From Acinetobacter equi (GTDB lineage Bacteria; Pseudomonadota; Gammaproteobacteria; Pseudomonadales; Moraxellaceae), in assembly GCF_001307195.1 (NCBI RefSeq), contig NZ_CP012808.1, forward strand, positions 1,178,001 to 1,242,000: a stretch of DNA of 64,000 nucleotides, read 5' to 3'. The notes below the pieces were generated by a model, which made no database searches, was not told the origin of the DNA, and worked only from the letters and a program-made list of their open reading frames with translations. This document shows positions 17,069 to 27,764 of the stretch, in pieces (the stretch's first letter is position 1; the number at the start of each line of letters is the position of its first letter). The position numbers were made by a program, and so were the translations under genes.

Positions 17069-19771
17069 ATGGCGGACAAGTCGATTAAAGAGTTGGCTCT
17101 CAGCGTGGATCGTTCCGTTGAGAAGCTCCTAGAGCAGGTTCGTGACGCAGGTTTACCTCAACGTAAAGCTGACGATATTATTTCTACTGAACAACAAGAT
17201 GCCCTTGTAAACCATTTGAAGAAAATTCATGGTCAAGAAGCAGGTAATGCAGGACAAATCACGTTGAAACGTAAAACTACCAGTACAGCTAAAGTAGCGA
17301 GTACATCAGGTAAGGCAAAAACAATTAATGTAGAAGTTCGCAAGAAACATACATTTGTTAAGCCAGATCCTGAACAAATTAAAGCAGAAGCTTTAGCTAA
17401 AGCTAAAGCAGAACAAGAAGCTAATGCGGCAAAAGAGAAAAAACCTGCTGAACCAAAATCAGCACCTTCTCAACAATCTGGTGCTAGTAAAGCATTAGAT
17501 GCAATGCGTGCTGCAGCAAAACAAACAAGCGATAAGCAAGAAGTTGCTAAAGCGGCTGTTGTTGTAAAGCGTAAATCTACCAACAAACCGATTGTAAAAC
17601 AAGTTGTTAAAGCAACTGAAACTCCAGAGCAGAAAAAAGCACGTGAAGCTGAAGCAGCGAAATTAAAAGCTGTTGAAGAAGCTGCACGTCGTAAGGCTGC
17701 TGAAGAAGCTCAACAACGTACACTTGAGCAAATGCGTCAAATGGCGTCTAAATATTCTTCAGAAGATACAACTGCAACAATTCGTGTTGTAGATGACTCT
17801 CCATTGGCTGCTGGTCTTGTTGGTCAAGCATACGAAGATTCATTTGCAAAAGAAGACCGCGAAATTAAACGTGGTACGAATACTGCGACTGCACGTGCAC
17901 CAAAAAAAGGTGGTCGTCGTGGTCAGGAAGAGCAAAGCTTTAGCAAACAGCCTAAACGTGGTTTAAAAACAAGCCAAGCAAACAAACATGGCTTTGAAAA
18001 ACCTGTTAAAAAACAAGTTTATGATGTTGAAATTGGTGAAACAATTGTTGTTGCTGATTTAGCTGCAAAAATGGCAGTTAAAGTTCGTGAAGTAATTAAA
18101 TCACTGATGAAAATGGGTGAATTGGTTACACAGAACCAAGCAATTGATCAGGAAATTGCTGCATTAGTTGTAGAAGAAATGGGCCATAATCCAGTTCGTG
18201 TATCTGATACTCAAGCAGAAGATAACTTACTTGAAGCAGCAGAAGGTGCTCGTGGTGCACAATCTACACGTCCTCCTGTGGTAACAATCATGGGTCACGT
18301 TGACCATGGTAAAACATCGCTTCTTGATCGTATTCGTCGTGCTAAAGTGGCTCAAGGCGAAGCTGGTGGTATCACACAGCATATCGGTGCTTATCATGTT
18401 ACAACTGAGAAAGGTATTATTACTTTCTTAGATACACCGGGGCATGCAGCATTTACATCAATGCGTTCACGTGGTGCTAAAGCGACAGATATCGTGGTAC
18501 TTGTTGTTGCTGCGGATGATGGTGTTATGCCGCAAACTGCGGAAGCAATTGATCATGCACGTGCAGCTGGTACACCAATTATTGTTGCAATCAATAAAAT
18601 GGATAAAGAATCTGCTGATCCAGATCGCGTATTGAATGAATTAACAACCAAAGAAATCGTTCCTGAACAATGGGGCGGTGATGTACCAGTAGCAATGGTT
18701 TCAGCGCATACAGGTGCAGGTATTGATGAACTTCTAGACCTTATCTCGATTCAAGCTGAACTTCTAGAGCTTAAAGCTTCTGAAGAAGGTGCTGCACAAG
18801 GTGTTGTCATCGAAGCACGTGTTGATAACAGCCGTGGTGCGGTAACGTCGATCCTTGTACAAAATGGTACATTGAAAGTAGGCGATCTTGTTCTTGCTGG
18901 CGCATCTTACGGACGTGTTCGTGCGATGACAGATGAAAATGGTCAACGTATTCAATCTGCTGGCCCATCTATCCCAGTAGAGATTTTAGGTTTACCAGAA
19001 GCACCTATGGCTGGTGACGAAGTTCTTGTTGTGAACGATGAGAAGAAAGCACGTGAAGTTGCTGATGCTCGTATGGATCGTGAACGTCAAAAACGTCTTG
19101 AACGTCAATCTGCAATGCGTCTTGAAAATATCATGGCGTCTATGGGCAAAAAAGATGTACCAATTGTTAACGTTGTGCTTAAGACAGATGTACGTGGTAC
19201 ATTAGAAGCATTACATGTTGCACTTGCCGATCTTGCTACAGATGAAGTTGGCGTACGCGTGATTGGTTCAGGTGTTGGTGCAATCACTGAGTCTGATGTA
19301 ACACTTGCAGAGTCTTCTGAAGCTGTACTTCTTGGCTTTAACGTACGTGCTGATGCAACTGCTCGTCAAAAAGCAGATGCTGATGGTATCGACATTCGTT
19401 ATTATTCAATTATCTATCAATTGATTGATGATGTTAAAGCGGCAATGAGTGGTAAATTAGCACCAGAACATCGTGAAACGATTCTTGGTGTTGCACAAGT
19501 ACGTGAAGTATTCCATTCGAGTAAATTTGGTGCAGCTGCTGGTTGTATGGTACTTGAAGGTACATTACACCGTAATAAACCGATTCGCGTATTACGTGAT
19601 GACGTTGTTGTGTTCCAAGGTGAGCTTGAATCTCTTCGTCGCTTCAAAGAAGTGGTGGAAGAAGTTCGTGCGGGTATGGAATGTGGTCTTGCTGTTAAAG
19701 GTTATAAAGACATCAAAGCACTCGATAAGATCGAAGTTTATGATGTTCAATTGATCAAACGGAGTCTTTAA
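17069..19771 (+). CDS. infB: Translation initiation factor IF-2
   Basis: GTPase that brings initiator fMet-tRNA to the 30S subunit and promotes subunit joining. N-terminal IF2-N domain (about 1-50), a long Lys/Ala/Glu-rich flexible region (about 75-320), a second IF2-N-like segment (about 325-380), then the G domain from about residue 400 with [13 protein letters not shown] and NKMD motifs, followed by beta-barrel and C-terminal fMet-binding domains. The 900 residues are normal. Its ATG has an AGGAGG ribosome-binding site, and the stop overlaps the rbfA start by one base. Internal starts as in E. coli are possible but not provable here. Confidence 0.97.
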   Translation: MADKSIKELALSVDRSVEKLLEQVRDAGLPQRKADDIISTEQQDALVNHLKKIHGQEAGNAGQITLKRKTTSTAKVASTSGKAKTINVEVRKKHTFVKPDPEQIKAEALAKAKAEQEANAAKEKKPAEPKSAPSQQSGASKALDAMRAAAKQTSDKQEVAKAAVVVKRKSTNKPIVKQVVKATETPEQKKAREAEAAKLKAVEEAARRKAAEEAQQRTLEQMRQMASKYSSEDTTATIRVVDDSPLAAGLVGQAYEDSFAKEDREIKRGTNTATARAPKKGGRRGQEEQSFSKQPKRGLKTSQANKHGFEKPVKKQVYDVEIGETIVVADLAAKMAVKVREVIKSLMKMGELVTQNQAIDQEIAALVVEEMGHNPVRVSDTQAEDNLLEAAEGARGAQSTRPPVVTIMGHVDHGKTSLLDRIRRAKVAQGEAGGITQHIGAYHVTTEKGIITFLDTPGHAAFTSMRSRGAKATDIVVLVVAADDGVMPQTAEAIDHARAAGTPIIVAINKMDKESADPDRVLNELTTKEIVPEQWGGDVPVAMVSAHTGAGIDELLDLISIQAELLELKASEEGAAQGVVIEARVDNSRGAVTSILVQNGTLKVGDLVLAGASYGRVRAMTDENGQRIQSAGPSIPVEILGLPEAPMAGDEVLVVNDEKKAREVADARMDRERQKRLERQSAMRLENIMASMGKKDVPIVNVVLKTDVRGTLEALHVALADLATDEVGVRVIGSGVGAITESDVTLAESSEAVLLGFNVRADATARQKADADGIDIRYYSIIYQLIDDVKAAMSGKLAPEHRETILGVAQVREVFHSSKFGAAAGCMVLEGTLHRNKPIRVLRDDVVVFQGELESLRRFKEVVEEVRAGMECGLAVKGYKDIKALDKIEVYDVQLIKRSL

Positions 19772-20175
19772 TGGCGGGTAGTCAACGTCTTAAGCGTATG
19801 GCTGATACAGTTCAGAGAGAACTCTCTGAACTGATTCGTCAAGAGCTGAAAGATCCACGCTTAGGTGGTTTAGTGACCATCTCTGCGGTTAAAGTTAGCC
19901 CAGATTTAGGATATGCTGAAGTTTATGTGACTGTAATGGGGCGTGAACTTGGCGATGAGCAAAGTGAAGCTGCAAATAAAGAAACTTTAGATGTGTTAAA
20001 TAAAGCATCTGGTTTCTTGCGTCATGAACTTGGTCGTCGTATTAAGACACGTATTACGCCACGTTTGCGTTTCCATTATGACAAAACCAATGCATATGGT
20101 AACTATATGTTTGGTCTAATTGCTGAAGCAGTGAAGGATTTACCTCCTGCTGAAGACAAAAAAGACGAAGAATAA
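19771..20175 (+). CDS. rbfA: 30S ribosome-binding factor RbfA
   Basis: Small KH-fold protein that binds the 30S precursor near the 16S 5' helix and is needed at low temperature. 134 residues with the conserved SQRLKRMADTVQRELSELI start and LRHELGRRI-TRITPRLRF segment, plus an acidic C-terminal tail. TAATG overlap with infB indicates translational coupling. Last gene of the operon; a strong terminator follows. truB, which follows rbfA in E. coli, is absent. Confidence 0.96.
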   Translation: MAGSQRLKRMADTVQRELSELIRQELKDPRLGGLVTISAVKVSPDLGYAEVYVTVMGRELGDEQSEAANKETLDVLNKASGFLRHELGRRIKTRITPRLRFHYDKTNAYGNYMFGLIAEAVKDLPPAEDKKDEE

Positions 20176-20192
20176 TTTTATTATTATTCTAT

Positions 20193-20218
20193 AAAAGCCA
20201 CCTTAGGGTGGCTTTTTT
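20193..20218 (+). terminator. Terminator of the rimP-nusA-infB-rbfA operon
   Basis: AAAAGCCACC pairs with GGTGGCTTTT around a TTAG loop, with six T in the tail. Confidence 0.92.
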
Positions 20219-20276
20219 GTATTTGTTGATAAATTAATCTACAATGAATTTAAAATTATTTTAAATAATGATGAAG

Positions 20277-21156
20277 ATGTATAAAAAATTGCTCTTTCTT
20301 TAATTTCTATATGTATATTTAATTATTCACATGCTTGTCTAAATTCTTATGATGATAAAGTTGAAGGTATGGAGCCGGATCCAACAAGTATTACTTTTGA
20401 AAGCCAAGCTAAGCGTGATGAGTTTTATCAAAATGAATTAGAAAAATTTTTAAAAAGTATCCAAAGCCTAAAACAGTGGAAGAGCAAAATGATTATGCTG
20501 TTCGATTGATTTATAATGGTAAATATAAAAAGGCAATTAAAATTTTATTAGAAATTGAAAAATCTAAACCTAATCTTTCAAATACGGCGGTCAATTTGGG
20601 AACGGCTTATGAGTTATTAGGGCAAAATGAAAATGCTAAATTTTGGATTGAAAAAGGCTTAAAGATTAATCCAAGCGTGCATAGAGGCAGTGAGTGGATT
20701 CATTTAAATATTTTAAAAGCAAAATTGGCAAATGCAGATTCTAAATGGATTAGAGAAAATCCAATATTAGAGTTAGATTTTGGAAGTGGATATTTTCCAA
20801 AATTGTCTCACGATTCTAATTTAAAGTGGGATATTGATAGCATAGATCGTTTAGCATATCAGGCAAAATTACAATTAAGAGAACGTCGGAAATTTATTTT
20901 TGGTCATGATTTAACAATGGCTAGGTTGGCTTATGAGTCAGCAAATGTTGAGGTATTGCGTGGTCAAATGTATGAAGCAAAATATAGAAATGGATTTAAG
21001 AATGAAATAGCGGATAAGCTAGCAACAGTTGCTGTAGAACATGGTTTAGAAAAAGGAAAAATAGAAGAAAAGCGTTTGAAAATGTTGCTGAGTGATTCTT
21101 TTATTTATCGATTTTTATTGGTGATTTGGGATTTTATTTCAAAACCTTTTAGATAA
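20277..21156 (+). pseudogene. Frameshifted TPR-containing exported protein
   Basis: Three open pieces join into one protein if one A is added to each of two A-runs, at about 20283-20288 (six A seen) and 20452-20456 (five A seen). The joined product, about 293 residues, starts with a good signal peptide ending near SHA-C, then an acidic linker, a TPR region (NTAVNLGTAYELLGQNENA; about residues 95-140) and a C-terminal hydrophobic segment. As written, only a GTG-started 226-residue piece from 20476 stays open. Either a true pseudogene, an A-tract slippage gene, or two sequencing errors. Function unknown. Confidence 0.75.
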
Positions 21157-21200
21157 AACACCTTGGAAATAAAAATATAGTAACTTGTATTTATAGTTTT

Positions 21201-21234
21201 AAAAGATGATCTACTTTATAGAAGATCATCTTTT
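21201..21234. terminator. Terminator shared by the TPR gene and the Mrp operon
   Basis: Perfect 12-bp stem, AAAAGATGATCT with AGATCATCTTTT, around a 10-base loop. It covers the end of mrpG including its stop codon, and its symmetric A/T ends allow use from both sides. Confidence 0.65.
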
Positions 21235-21617
21235 GTTGATTTGCTTTTAGAATAAAAAGCACGTCTGCGTGTACGTTGCCAAGGCAGTGGGCGATTTAGT
21301 GCTTCAGGAACTTCACCACTCATTGAGCGTAAGCGTAAATGAAGTGCAGCTTGGGCAATTAAATTTGCAGATACAGGTGCTGTAATAAAAGCAAATAATG
21401 TGATGAGAATTTCAGCAAAGCCGAATCTACCATGAAAGGCGGAATAAATAATAGCAGCAATTAAGAAGCTACCTAAGCCTAAGGTGCTTGATTTAGTTGG
21501 TGCATGGAGACGCATAAATAAGTCTGGTAAGCGAACCATCCCAATTGCACCAACGAGCATGAAAAAAGCACCAATGATAAGGAAAATAGAAACTAATATT
21601 TCCATTGTTAATTGCAT
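21216..21617 (-). CDS. mnhG: Na+/H+ antiporter subunit G (MrpG/MnhG/PhaG)
   Basis: 133 residues, three membrane segments in the first 100 (about 6-28, 42-62 and 65-85) with the family signature GMVRLPDLFMRLHAPTKSST between the first two, then a basic cytoplasmic tail. Small subunit of the multi-component cation/proton antiporter; the whole complex exports Na+ (or K+) against H+ influx at alkaline pH or high salt. Last gene of the operon; its stop lies in the terminator hairpin. Confidence 0.94.
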   Translation of the reverse strand: MQLTMEILVSIFLIIGAFFMLVGAIGMVRLPDLFMRLHAPTKSSTLGLGSFLIAAIIYSAFHGRFGFAEILITLFAFITAPVSANLIAQAALHLRLRSMSGEVPEALNRPLPWQRTRRRAFYSKSKSTKDDLL

Positions 21618-21627
21618 GATTTAGCTC

Positions 21628-21903
21628 CTAATCAATGACATGGCCAGTCGTGAAATAACGAGCTAATGCGGCTGTAGAAACAAAGCCAAGCATTGCAACC
21701 AATAATGCACCTTCAAACATTGATGTACTTGCCCAGTAAATGCCTAAAACTACAATTAAACAAATCGCATTTAAAAATAGAGTATCGAGTGCTAGAAGAC
21801 GATCAACCATAGAAGGTCCCATAATCAGACGAATTAAACAAAGCAACATTGAAATTGTAATCGCTAAAGTACAAATCCCTAATGCATAAGGCAGTATCAT
21901 CAT
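21628..21903 (-). CDS. mnhF: Na+/H+ antiporter subunit F (MrpF/MnhF/PhaF)
   Basis: 91 residues with three membrane segments. The pattern RLIMGPSMVDRLLALDTL is typical of MrpF and lies between segments 1 and 2. Starts with a 4-bp overlap on the end of mnhE. Also related to bile-acid resistance membrane proteins, but the operon fixes the assignment. Confidence 0.94.
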   Translation of the reverse strand: MMILPYALGICTLAITISMLLCLIRLIMGPSMVDRLLALDTLFLNAICLIVVLGIYWASTSMFEGALLVAMLGFVSTAALARYFTTGHVID

Positions 21904-22421
21904 GATTTATCTCCTGCTTTTACACCAAAAATATCCATTAAAGGCTTTTCATATTTGGCTTTAATGACTCTGATTTCTTCATCTGGATCGTCAGTGCTTA
22001 AAGCATGTACTAAAATATCGCCACGATCTTGATCAATACCCGCAGATACGGTACCTGGTGTAGTGGTAATAATCATTGCTAATAACGTATTCACTTCTTC
22101 ATGGTGTGTCTCTAAAGGAACACGAAACCATTTAGGATGTAATTTGTGTGTCGGACCAAGAACTAATTTAGCCACATTAATATTGGAAACAATAATATCC
22201 CAAAGCACAACAAAAAAAAGTTTTGATGCTTCAATCCAATTGATGTTTGGTGTTCGATCAATAAAGGGACGAACTAATTTAGGAATAAATATGGCTAAAA
22301 TAATCGCCATAGTAATTGATGCAATATCAGCACTATGAGAGAGCATGAGCCAACTTAAACCAACAATAACTGAAACGAGTGGATGAGGGAGCCATCTATC
22401 CCAAAATGATAATTTTGACAT
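21900..22421 (-). CDS. mnhE: Na+/H+ antiporter subunit E (MrpE/MnhE/PhaE)
   Basis: 173 residues. Membrane segments near 15-55, then a conserved cytoplasmic domain with the ETHHEEVNTLLAMIITTTPGTVS segment and HALSTDDP. MrpE lacks transport machinery of its own and is thought to help assembly or stability of the complex. Follows mnhD directly, with no gap. Confidence 0.94.
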   Translation of the reverse strand: MSKLSFWDRWLPHPLVSVIVGLSWLMLSHSADIASITMAIILAIFIPKLVRPFIDRTPNINWIEASKLFFVVLWDIIVSNINVAKLVLGPTHKLHPKWFRVPLETHHEEVNTLLAMIITTTPGTVSAGIDQDRGDILVHALSTDDPDEEIRVIKAKYEKPLMDIFGVKAGDKS

Positions 22422-24224
22422 TTATGGTTCCTCCGCTAGTTTCAGTTGATTACTTTCTTCAACAGATGAATGCTGTTGTTGAATTTGTTGTAGTTTAAAA
22501 TCGGAGATATGCTCTCCAGATAATGTATTGGGTGCAATTAAGAAAGGAATCAAATGAGCATTCGGATCTTCAGTTTCACCACCATATTTAGTTTCTGGCA
22601 AATATTCTGGATTAAATGGTTGAATGCTAATGACTTGACCATGCTCATCTTGTTTGAGCAATATTTGATTGTAAAGCGCATTATCTTGCATTTGCTTCGA
22701 TGTATTTAAAACATATTGATAAACAGGATTTGAAGCGATCACATAGACAATCAACCCTGCTAATAATATATAAATAGTTTTATCATTACGCTTTGGTGCT
22801 TGAGCAGGAAGAGCTTGGTATGCTTTATATGCTTCTGTTTCAGGATTATCTTCAGGTTTTGTTGCACGCCAAAATAGTACAAAGCCAGCACGTGTAAATG
22901 CAATAATACTTAGTAAGCTCACCAATAAAACAATAACAATAATTAAAATTTGATAAGGTGAATTTTCAGTTGCTTGTAAAATAAAGACTTTACCAAAGAA
23001 GCCACTGAAAGGTGGTAAGCCAGCCATCATTAAAGCAATTAGAAAATAAACAACAGCAATTGTTTTATGCTGTTTCATTTGTGGTGCAATTTGAAGTTGA
23101 TCTTTGAATGCACCACGTTGTGAGGTAATCCATCCACATAAAATGTAGAATGCTGCTCCAATAATTGTACTATGAACTAAATAATAGAGCGCAGCTGCCC
23201 AAGCATTGGTATTAAATAGTGAGATGGCAATTAAGATTGTACCAATCGATGATAAAATCATAAAACCAACAAAACGGCGTAATCGTTCTGCTCCCATCGC
23301 ACCAATGACACCATAAAGTGACGTGATAATGCCAATTGGGAGTAACCAATTTTGGAGAATCTCTTTACTCATTGCATCATCAAACACGGTTCCATTTACA
23401 CGTAAAATTGAATAAATGCCGACTTTTGTCATGATGGTAAAGATGGCTGCTACAGGTGTAGTTGCAACAGCATATGTTTTCGGAAGCCAAAATCCAACAG
23501 GAAGCATAGCTGCTTTTATGCCAAAAACAACGAATAAAAGTAAACCACCTGCAATTGCAATTCTATGCTGGTCTGGTTCAAGTAATGGAATTAAGCGTGC
23601 AACATCTGCCATATTTAAGCTACCTACGCTACCATAGATCATTCCTAAACCAATAAGGAAAAATGCAGACGCAAGTAGGTTAATTGTGACGTAATGAATA
23701 CCCAGTTGGAAACGTGCTTTACCTTGTCCGTGTAAAAGTAAAACATAAGATGCCATGAGTAAAATTTCAAAGAAGACGAATAAGTTAAATAAGTCTCCTG
23801 TGAGGAAGGCTCCACATAAACCCATCAGTAAAAAATGCATCATGGCATGGAAATAACGACCGCGTTCATCCCACTCTTTACTTGCAAACCACATGACTGG
23901 TACAGCTAAAGAATAAGTCAGTACAAGCATGAATGCAGAGAGTCGATCTAAAACGAGCACAATTCCAAAAGGTGCTGTCCATTCACTTAAGTTATATGTC
24001 GTAATTTGCCCACTACTTGCAAAAGTGAGATAAATAATAGCTGTTGTTAAACCTAGAACTGATGACACATAGCTAATGCCTCGACGCCAAGGTTGTCGCC
24101 AATCGTGTGCTAAAGAACCAGAGCCAGGATTACCTAACAGTACTAAAATAAAAGCCGTAAATGCTGGAATTAAAATACTGAAAATAGGTGTGTGTTGAAT
24201 CCAAAACTGGATGAAGTCATTCAT
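22422..24224 (-). CDS. mnhD: Na+/H+ antiporter subunit D (MrpD/MnhD/PhaD)
   Basis: 600-residue NuoN/NuoM-like proton-translocating subunit with about 14 membrane segments. Contains the Proton_antipo_M core (about 130-420) with the conserved Glu in FFEILLMASYVLLLHG and Lys in GIKAAMLPVGFWLPKTYA. It is about 100 residues longer than typical MrpD; the extra is a hydrophilic tail (about 475-600, rich in Gln/Glu/Pro) beyond a last membrane segment. Shares one base with mnhC. Confidence 0.95.
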   Translation of the reverse strand: MNDFIQFWIQHTPIFSILIPAFTAFILVLLGNPGSGSLAHDWRQPWRRGISYVSSVLGLTTAIIYLTFASSGQITTYNLSEWTAPFGIVLVLDRLSAFMLVLTYSLAVPVMWFASKEWDERGRYFHAMMHFLLMGLCGAFLTGDLFNLFVFFEILLMASYVLLLHGQGKARFQLGIHYVTINLLASAFFLIGLGMIYGSVGSLNMADVARLIPLLEPDQHRIAIAGGLLLFVVFGIKAAMLPVGFWLPKTYAVATTPVAAIFTIMTKVGIYSILRVNGTVFDDAMSKEILQNWLLPIGIITSLYGVIGAMGAERLRRFVGFMILSSIGTILIAISLFNTNAWAAALYYLVHSTIIGAAFYILCGWITSQRGAFKDQLQIAPQMKQHKTIAVVYFLIALMMAGLPPFSGFFGKVFILQATENSPYQILIIVIVLLVSLLSIIAFTRAGFVLFWRATKPEDNPETEAYKAYQALPAQAPKRNDKTIYILLAGLIVYVIASNPVYQYVLNTSKQMQDNALYNQILLKQDEHGQVISIQPFNPEYLPETKYGGETEDPNAHLIPFLIAPNTLSGEHISDFKLQQIQQQHSSVEESNQLKLAEEP

Positions 24225-24592
24225 TATGGCTCATCCTCACGTGGGTGACTTGGAGATATTTCTTCTTCTTTGGAATCAACGTGATCTGTCCCTGTTTCAT
24301 AACGTGTACGTAGTGCAAGTTGGACAATAAAAGCAGTGGTTGCAAAGCCAATAACAATAGCTGTAAGTACTAATGCTTGCGGCAATGGATCTGTTGTTTT
24401 TGCTGTTTCAGTTAAAATTGCAGGGGCATTAATATGGATGCGCCCCATAGCAAATAAAAATAAATTTACAGCATAACCAATCATGGCTAGACCTAAAACA
24501 ACAGGAAAAGTACGCGCACGTAAAATTAAATAAATTCCAGTTGCTGTAAGTAATCCAATGGCAGAGGTGAGTAAAAATTCTAAGCTAATCAT
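24224..24592 (-). CDS. mnhC: Na+/H+ antiporter subunit C (MrpC/MnhC/PhaC)
   Basis: NuoK-like subunit, 122 residues with three membrane segments and the conserved VVLGLAMIGYAVNLFLF and DPLPQALVLTAIVIGFA stretches. The C-terminal 25 residues are acidic and soluble. Placed 3 bp after mnhA and sharing one base with mnhD. Confidence 0.95.
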   Translation of the reverse strand: MISLEFLLTSAIGLLTATGIYLILRARTFPVVLGLAMIGYAVNLFLFAMGRIHINAPAILTETAKTTDPLPQALVLTAIVIGFATTAFIVQLALRTRYETGTDHVDSKEEEISPSHPREDEP

Positions 24593-24595
24593 GAT

Positions 24596-27433
24596 TTACT
24601 CCTTTGGTACTGGACCAGCCATGCTTGAATGACGTGAGTCACCCAATACGGAAATCATTAACATGGTTGCACCAACGACAGTGATATACACACCGACATC
24701 GAAAAGTGCAGCCGATGCAAGATGCATTTCTCCCAAAAGAGGAGGGGAGATATGAACATGTGCACTTGTGAGGAATGGACGTCCCCAGAACCATGAAGCA
24801 AGACCTGTTGCTCCAGCAATCACTAAACCTGTGCCAATCCAAATTTCATATAAACGACCAGATTTAGCTTTGAGCATTCTTTCTGCTTGGTCTTGTCCAA
24901 TTGCAATATATTGAATAATTAATGCAGATGATGTGATTAACCCTGCAATGAAACCACCGCCCGGTAAGTTATGTCCACGAAGGAAAATATACAAACTCAC
25001 AACTAATGCAAGTGGTAAAATCCATGAAGCTGTAATTCGGAACATTAGTGGAGATGGATTAAAACGATACGCGAGTCCTTGAGTCATGATTGTGCCATGT
25101 GCACGCATACCATCCATCATGCATAGAGCACCAATTGCAGCGATACCAAGAACCGTAATTTCACCAAAGGTATCGAAACCACGGAAGTCTACTAAAATTA
25201 CATTTACAACATTACTACCACCACCTAATGGGATAGATTGTTGCATAAAGAACCATGAAATTGAATTATGGTCTCGGGTCAGAATGAGCCATGTAATCCA
25301 AGAAATACCTAAGCCAGAACCAATGGCAATAATCGCATCACGCCAGCGACGTGAAACACTAGATTCATATGGCGTAAGTTGTGGTAATAAGGATAGGCTC
25401 ATTAACAGAAGAACAGTAGTTACGACATCTACAGTGATCTGTGTAAGTGCTAAATCTGGAGCAGAGAAACAGATAAATACCATGGTCACAACAAGACCAA
25501 CAGCACCACTAATGAGTACGGCTTTAATTCGTTCATGATGAAACCAAAGCATCATCCAACAAGATGAGAATAGTAATAACCAAAGAACAATTGCAATGGC
25601 AGGTGCATAGGTAAGTTCACGTGTACCTGTAGTTAAGGTATCACTTGCTAAAGGAGCGGCAACAACAGCAATGGTAAAAATGACAATCCACATTAAATAG
25701 CTTTGTAATTTTCCATTTTCTGTTGCACGTTTAAACTTACGAGAATTTGTGAGTAGAAACTTAAGGATTGATTCAAAAATAATTTTTCCTTGGAATTTTC
25801 CAAGATAAGGATCTAAATCAATACGACGAATTCGACCACCTTTTGCCAATGCAAAATAGAAAATGGCACCACCGATCAAGGCAATAATGCTCATGACTAA
25901 TGGCGCATTAAATCCATGCCAAATTGCAAGATGGACACCTTCAAAATTTGAATTTTGTGTGGTTGCTTTTGTTCCTGCATTAATAATTGGCTGTATTAAA
26001 AGAGCAGGTAAAATACCAACTAAAATACATAAAATAGCAAGTAAAGTTGCAGGTGCTCGCATACCAAAAGCAGGTTCATGTGCATCTTTATTTGGAACAT
26101 CTTTACCAATTGGACCATCAAAGAACACACCGTGTACTAAGCGAATTGAGTAAGCAACTGCAAAAATACCAGCTAAGGTTGCAATAATGGCAGACAGCAC
26201 CATGATTGGACCTGTTAAATCTGCCAATAGCTCGGTAAAGAACATCTCTTTAGATAAGAAACCATTGGTGAGTGGTACACCTGCCATAGAAGCAGCTGTA
26301 ATCATGGTCAATGTTGCAGTAAATGGAAGTAATTGCCATAAGCCGCTCAGCTTACGTAAATCTCGTGTCCCTGATTCATGGTCAATGATTCCAGCAATCA
26401 TAAACAATGCAGCTTTAAATGTTGCATGGTTGATGATATGGAAAATAGCAGCTGCAACAGCTAATGGAGAACCAATTCCGAGTAAACAAACAATTAAACC
26501 TAAATGACTAATCGTTGAATAAGCAAGTAAGCCCTTAAGATCTTCTTTAAATATGGCAAAAAAGGCTGCCATACATAGCGTAAATAAGCCAATAAACGTG
26601 ACTAAATTATGGTAGAGCACAGAGCCAACGAAAATAGGCAATAATCTTGCTAATAAGAAAATACCCGCTTTGACCATGGTCGCTGAGTGTAAATAAGCGG
26701 ACACAGGTGTTGGTGCTGCCATGGCATTTGGAAGCCAAAAATGAAATGGAAATTGGGCACTTTTAGTAAATGCACCCAATAAAATCATGAGTAATGCAGG
26801 AACAAATAATGGGCTACTTTGAATTTGATCAGCCATTCCTGTGATTTGATCAATTTGGAATGTACCTGTAATTTGCCCCAGTAAAATAAAACCACCTAGC
26901 ATGGATAAACCACCCATGCCTGTGATGGTTAATGCCATACGAGAGCCACGTTGAGCAGCTTCATAATTACTCCAATAGCCAACGAGTAAGAATGAAGAAA
27001 TACTGGTGAGTTCCCAAAAGACCAATAAAATAATTAAATTATTAGAAAGAGCAATCCCTAACATTGCTGCCATAAACAGCATAAGTAAAACGTAAAGTTT
27101 ACTTAGGGAATTTTTAGGGCTTAAATAATAATAAGCATATATATAGATGAGTGTGCCAATGCCTGTGATTAGCAATGCAAAGATTAATCCTAAAGCATCT
27201 AAGCGGAAGCTTAAATCAATCCCTAACTGAGGTAGCCAAGACCAACTCTCAGAAAGAGTAGCACCGTTAAAGACCTCTTTGGCTTGAGTCAGTAATAAAA
27301 TAAAACTTGTTAAACTGACCCCAATCGCTCCAAAAGCAGTCACCCCGCGTGAAAATTTATTCAACCACGAGACAAGTATTGTGCCTAGGACTAGCGGTAA
27401 CAATATAATAATCGGTAGCACACTCGTATCCAT
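24596..27433 (-). CDS. mnhA: Na+/H+ antiporter subunit A/B fusion (MrpAB/PhaAB)
   Basis: 945 residues. The N-terminal part (about 1-500) is NuoL-like with the key Glu in FWELTSISSFLLVGYW and Lys in GAFTKSAQFPFHFWLPNAM. It is followed by the MrpA C-terminal part and then an MrpB-like domain (about 790-935, with PGGGFIAGLITSSALIIQYIA). A separate mrpB is therefore not needed, which makes this the six-gene group 2 type known from Pseudomonas and Sinorhizobium. First gene of the mnhA-C-D-E-F-G operon. Confidence 0.95.
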   Translation of the reverse strand: MDTSVLPIIILLPLVLGTILVSWLNKFSRGVTAFGAIGVSLTSFILLLTQAKEVFNGATLSESWSWLPQLGIDLSFRLDALGLIFALLITGIGTLIYIYAYYYLSPKNSLSKLYVLLMLFMAAMLGIALSNNLIILLVFWELTSISSFLLVGYWSNYEAAQRGSRMALTITGMGGLSMLGGFILLGQITGTFQIDQITGMADQIQSSPLFVPALLMILLGAFTKSAQFPFHFWLPNAMAAPTPVSAYLHSATMVKAGIFLLARLLPIFVGSVLYHNLVTFIGLFTLCMAAFFAIFKEDLKGLLAYSTISHLGLIVCLLGIGSPLAVAAAIFHIINHATFKAALFMIAGIIDHESGTRDLRKLSGLWQLLPFTATLTMITAASMAGVPLTNGFLSKEMFFTELLADLTGPIMVLSAIIATLAGIFAVAYSIRLVHGVFFDGPIGKDVPNKDAHEPAFGMRAPATLLAILCILVGILPALLIQPIINAGTKATTQNSNFEGVHLAIWHGFNAPLVMSIIALIGGAIFYFALAKGGRIRRIDLDPYLGKFQGKIIFESILKFLLTNSRKFKRATENGKLQSYLMWIVIFTIAVVAAPLASDTLTTGTRELTYAPAIAIVLWLLLFSSCWMMLWFHHERIKAVLISGAVGLVVTMVFICFSAPDLALTQITVDVVTTVLLLMSLSLLPQLTPYESSVSRRWRDAIIAIGSGLGISWITWLILTRDHNSISWFFMQQSIPLGGGSNVVNVILVDFRGFDTFGEITVLGIAAIGALCMMDGMRAHGTIMTQGLAYRFNPSPLMFRITASWILPLALVVSLYIFLRGHNLPGGGFIAGLITSSALIIQYIAIGQDQAERMLKAKSGRLYEIWIGTGLVIAGATGLASWFWGRPFLTSAHVHISPPLLGEMHLASAALFDVGVYITVVGATMLMISVLGDSRHSSMAGPVPKE

Positions 27434-27764
27434 TGTTGTGAATAGGTTTAAAACCTAAGTAAATCTAAATCTTTCAATAATTTTAGGACGACAAAGAGAA
27501 GTCCAAGGATTCAATTATGAAAGCAGCTCTCTGTTCAGATTGTGTGAAAAATCAAATTGTATTGCACAATTTGTTAATCGATTGTAATTTCCGATTTTAT
27601 TTAAGAAATCACAAATAAAATCGATCATATTACAGGCGAAGCTGAACATCAATCTTTTTTGAACACTTTCGCTATTATATGCTTTCTTAGCATTTTCTAG
27701 GGCTTAAAAACCCTAAAAAATATTTAAATAATGTAATCATGGGCATGAAATATGGAAATAAAAA
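27434..27764. other. 331-bp intergenic region upstream of mnhA, with a possible 33-residue ORF
   Basis: Should hold the mnhA promoter on the minus strand. On the plus strand an ATG at 27517 opens a 33-codon ORF ending at 27618, with an AAGGA ribosome-binding site seven bases upstream (27505-27509). No homology was recognised and no terminator follows, so it may be chance. Confidence 0.3.
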
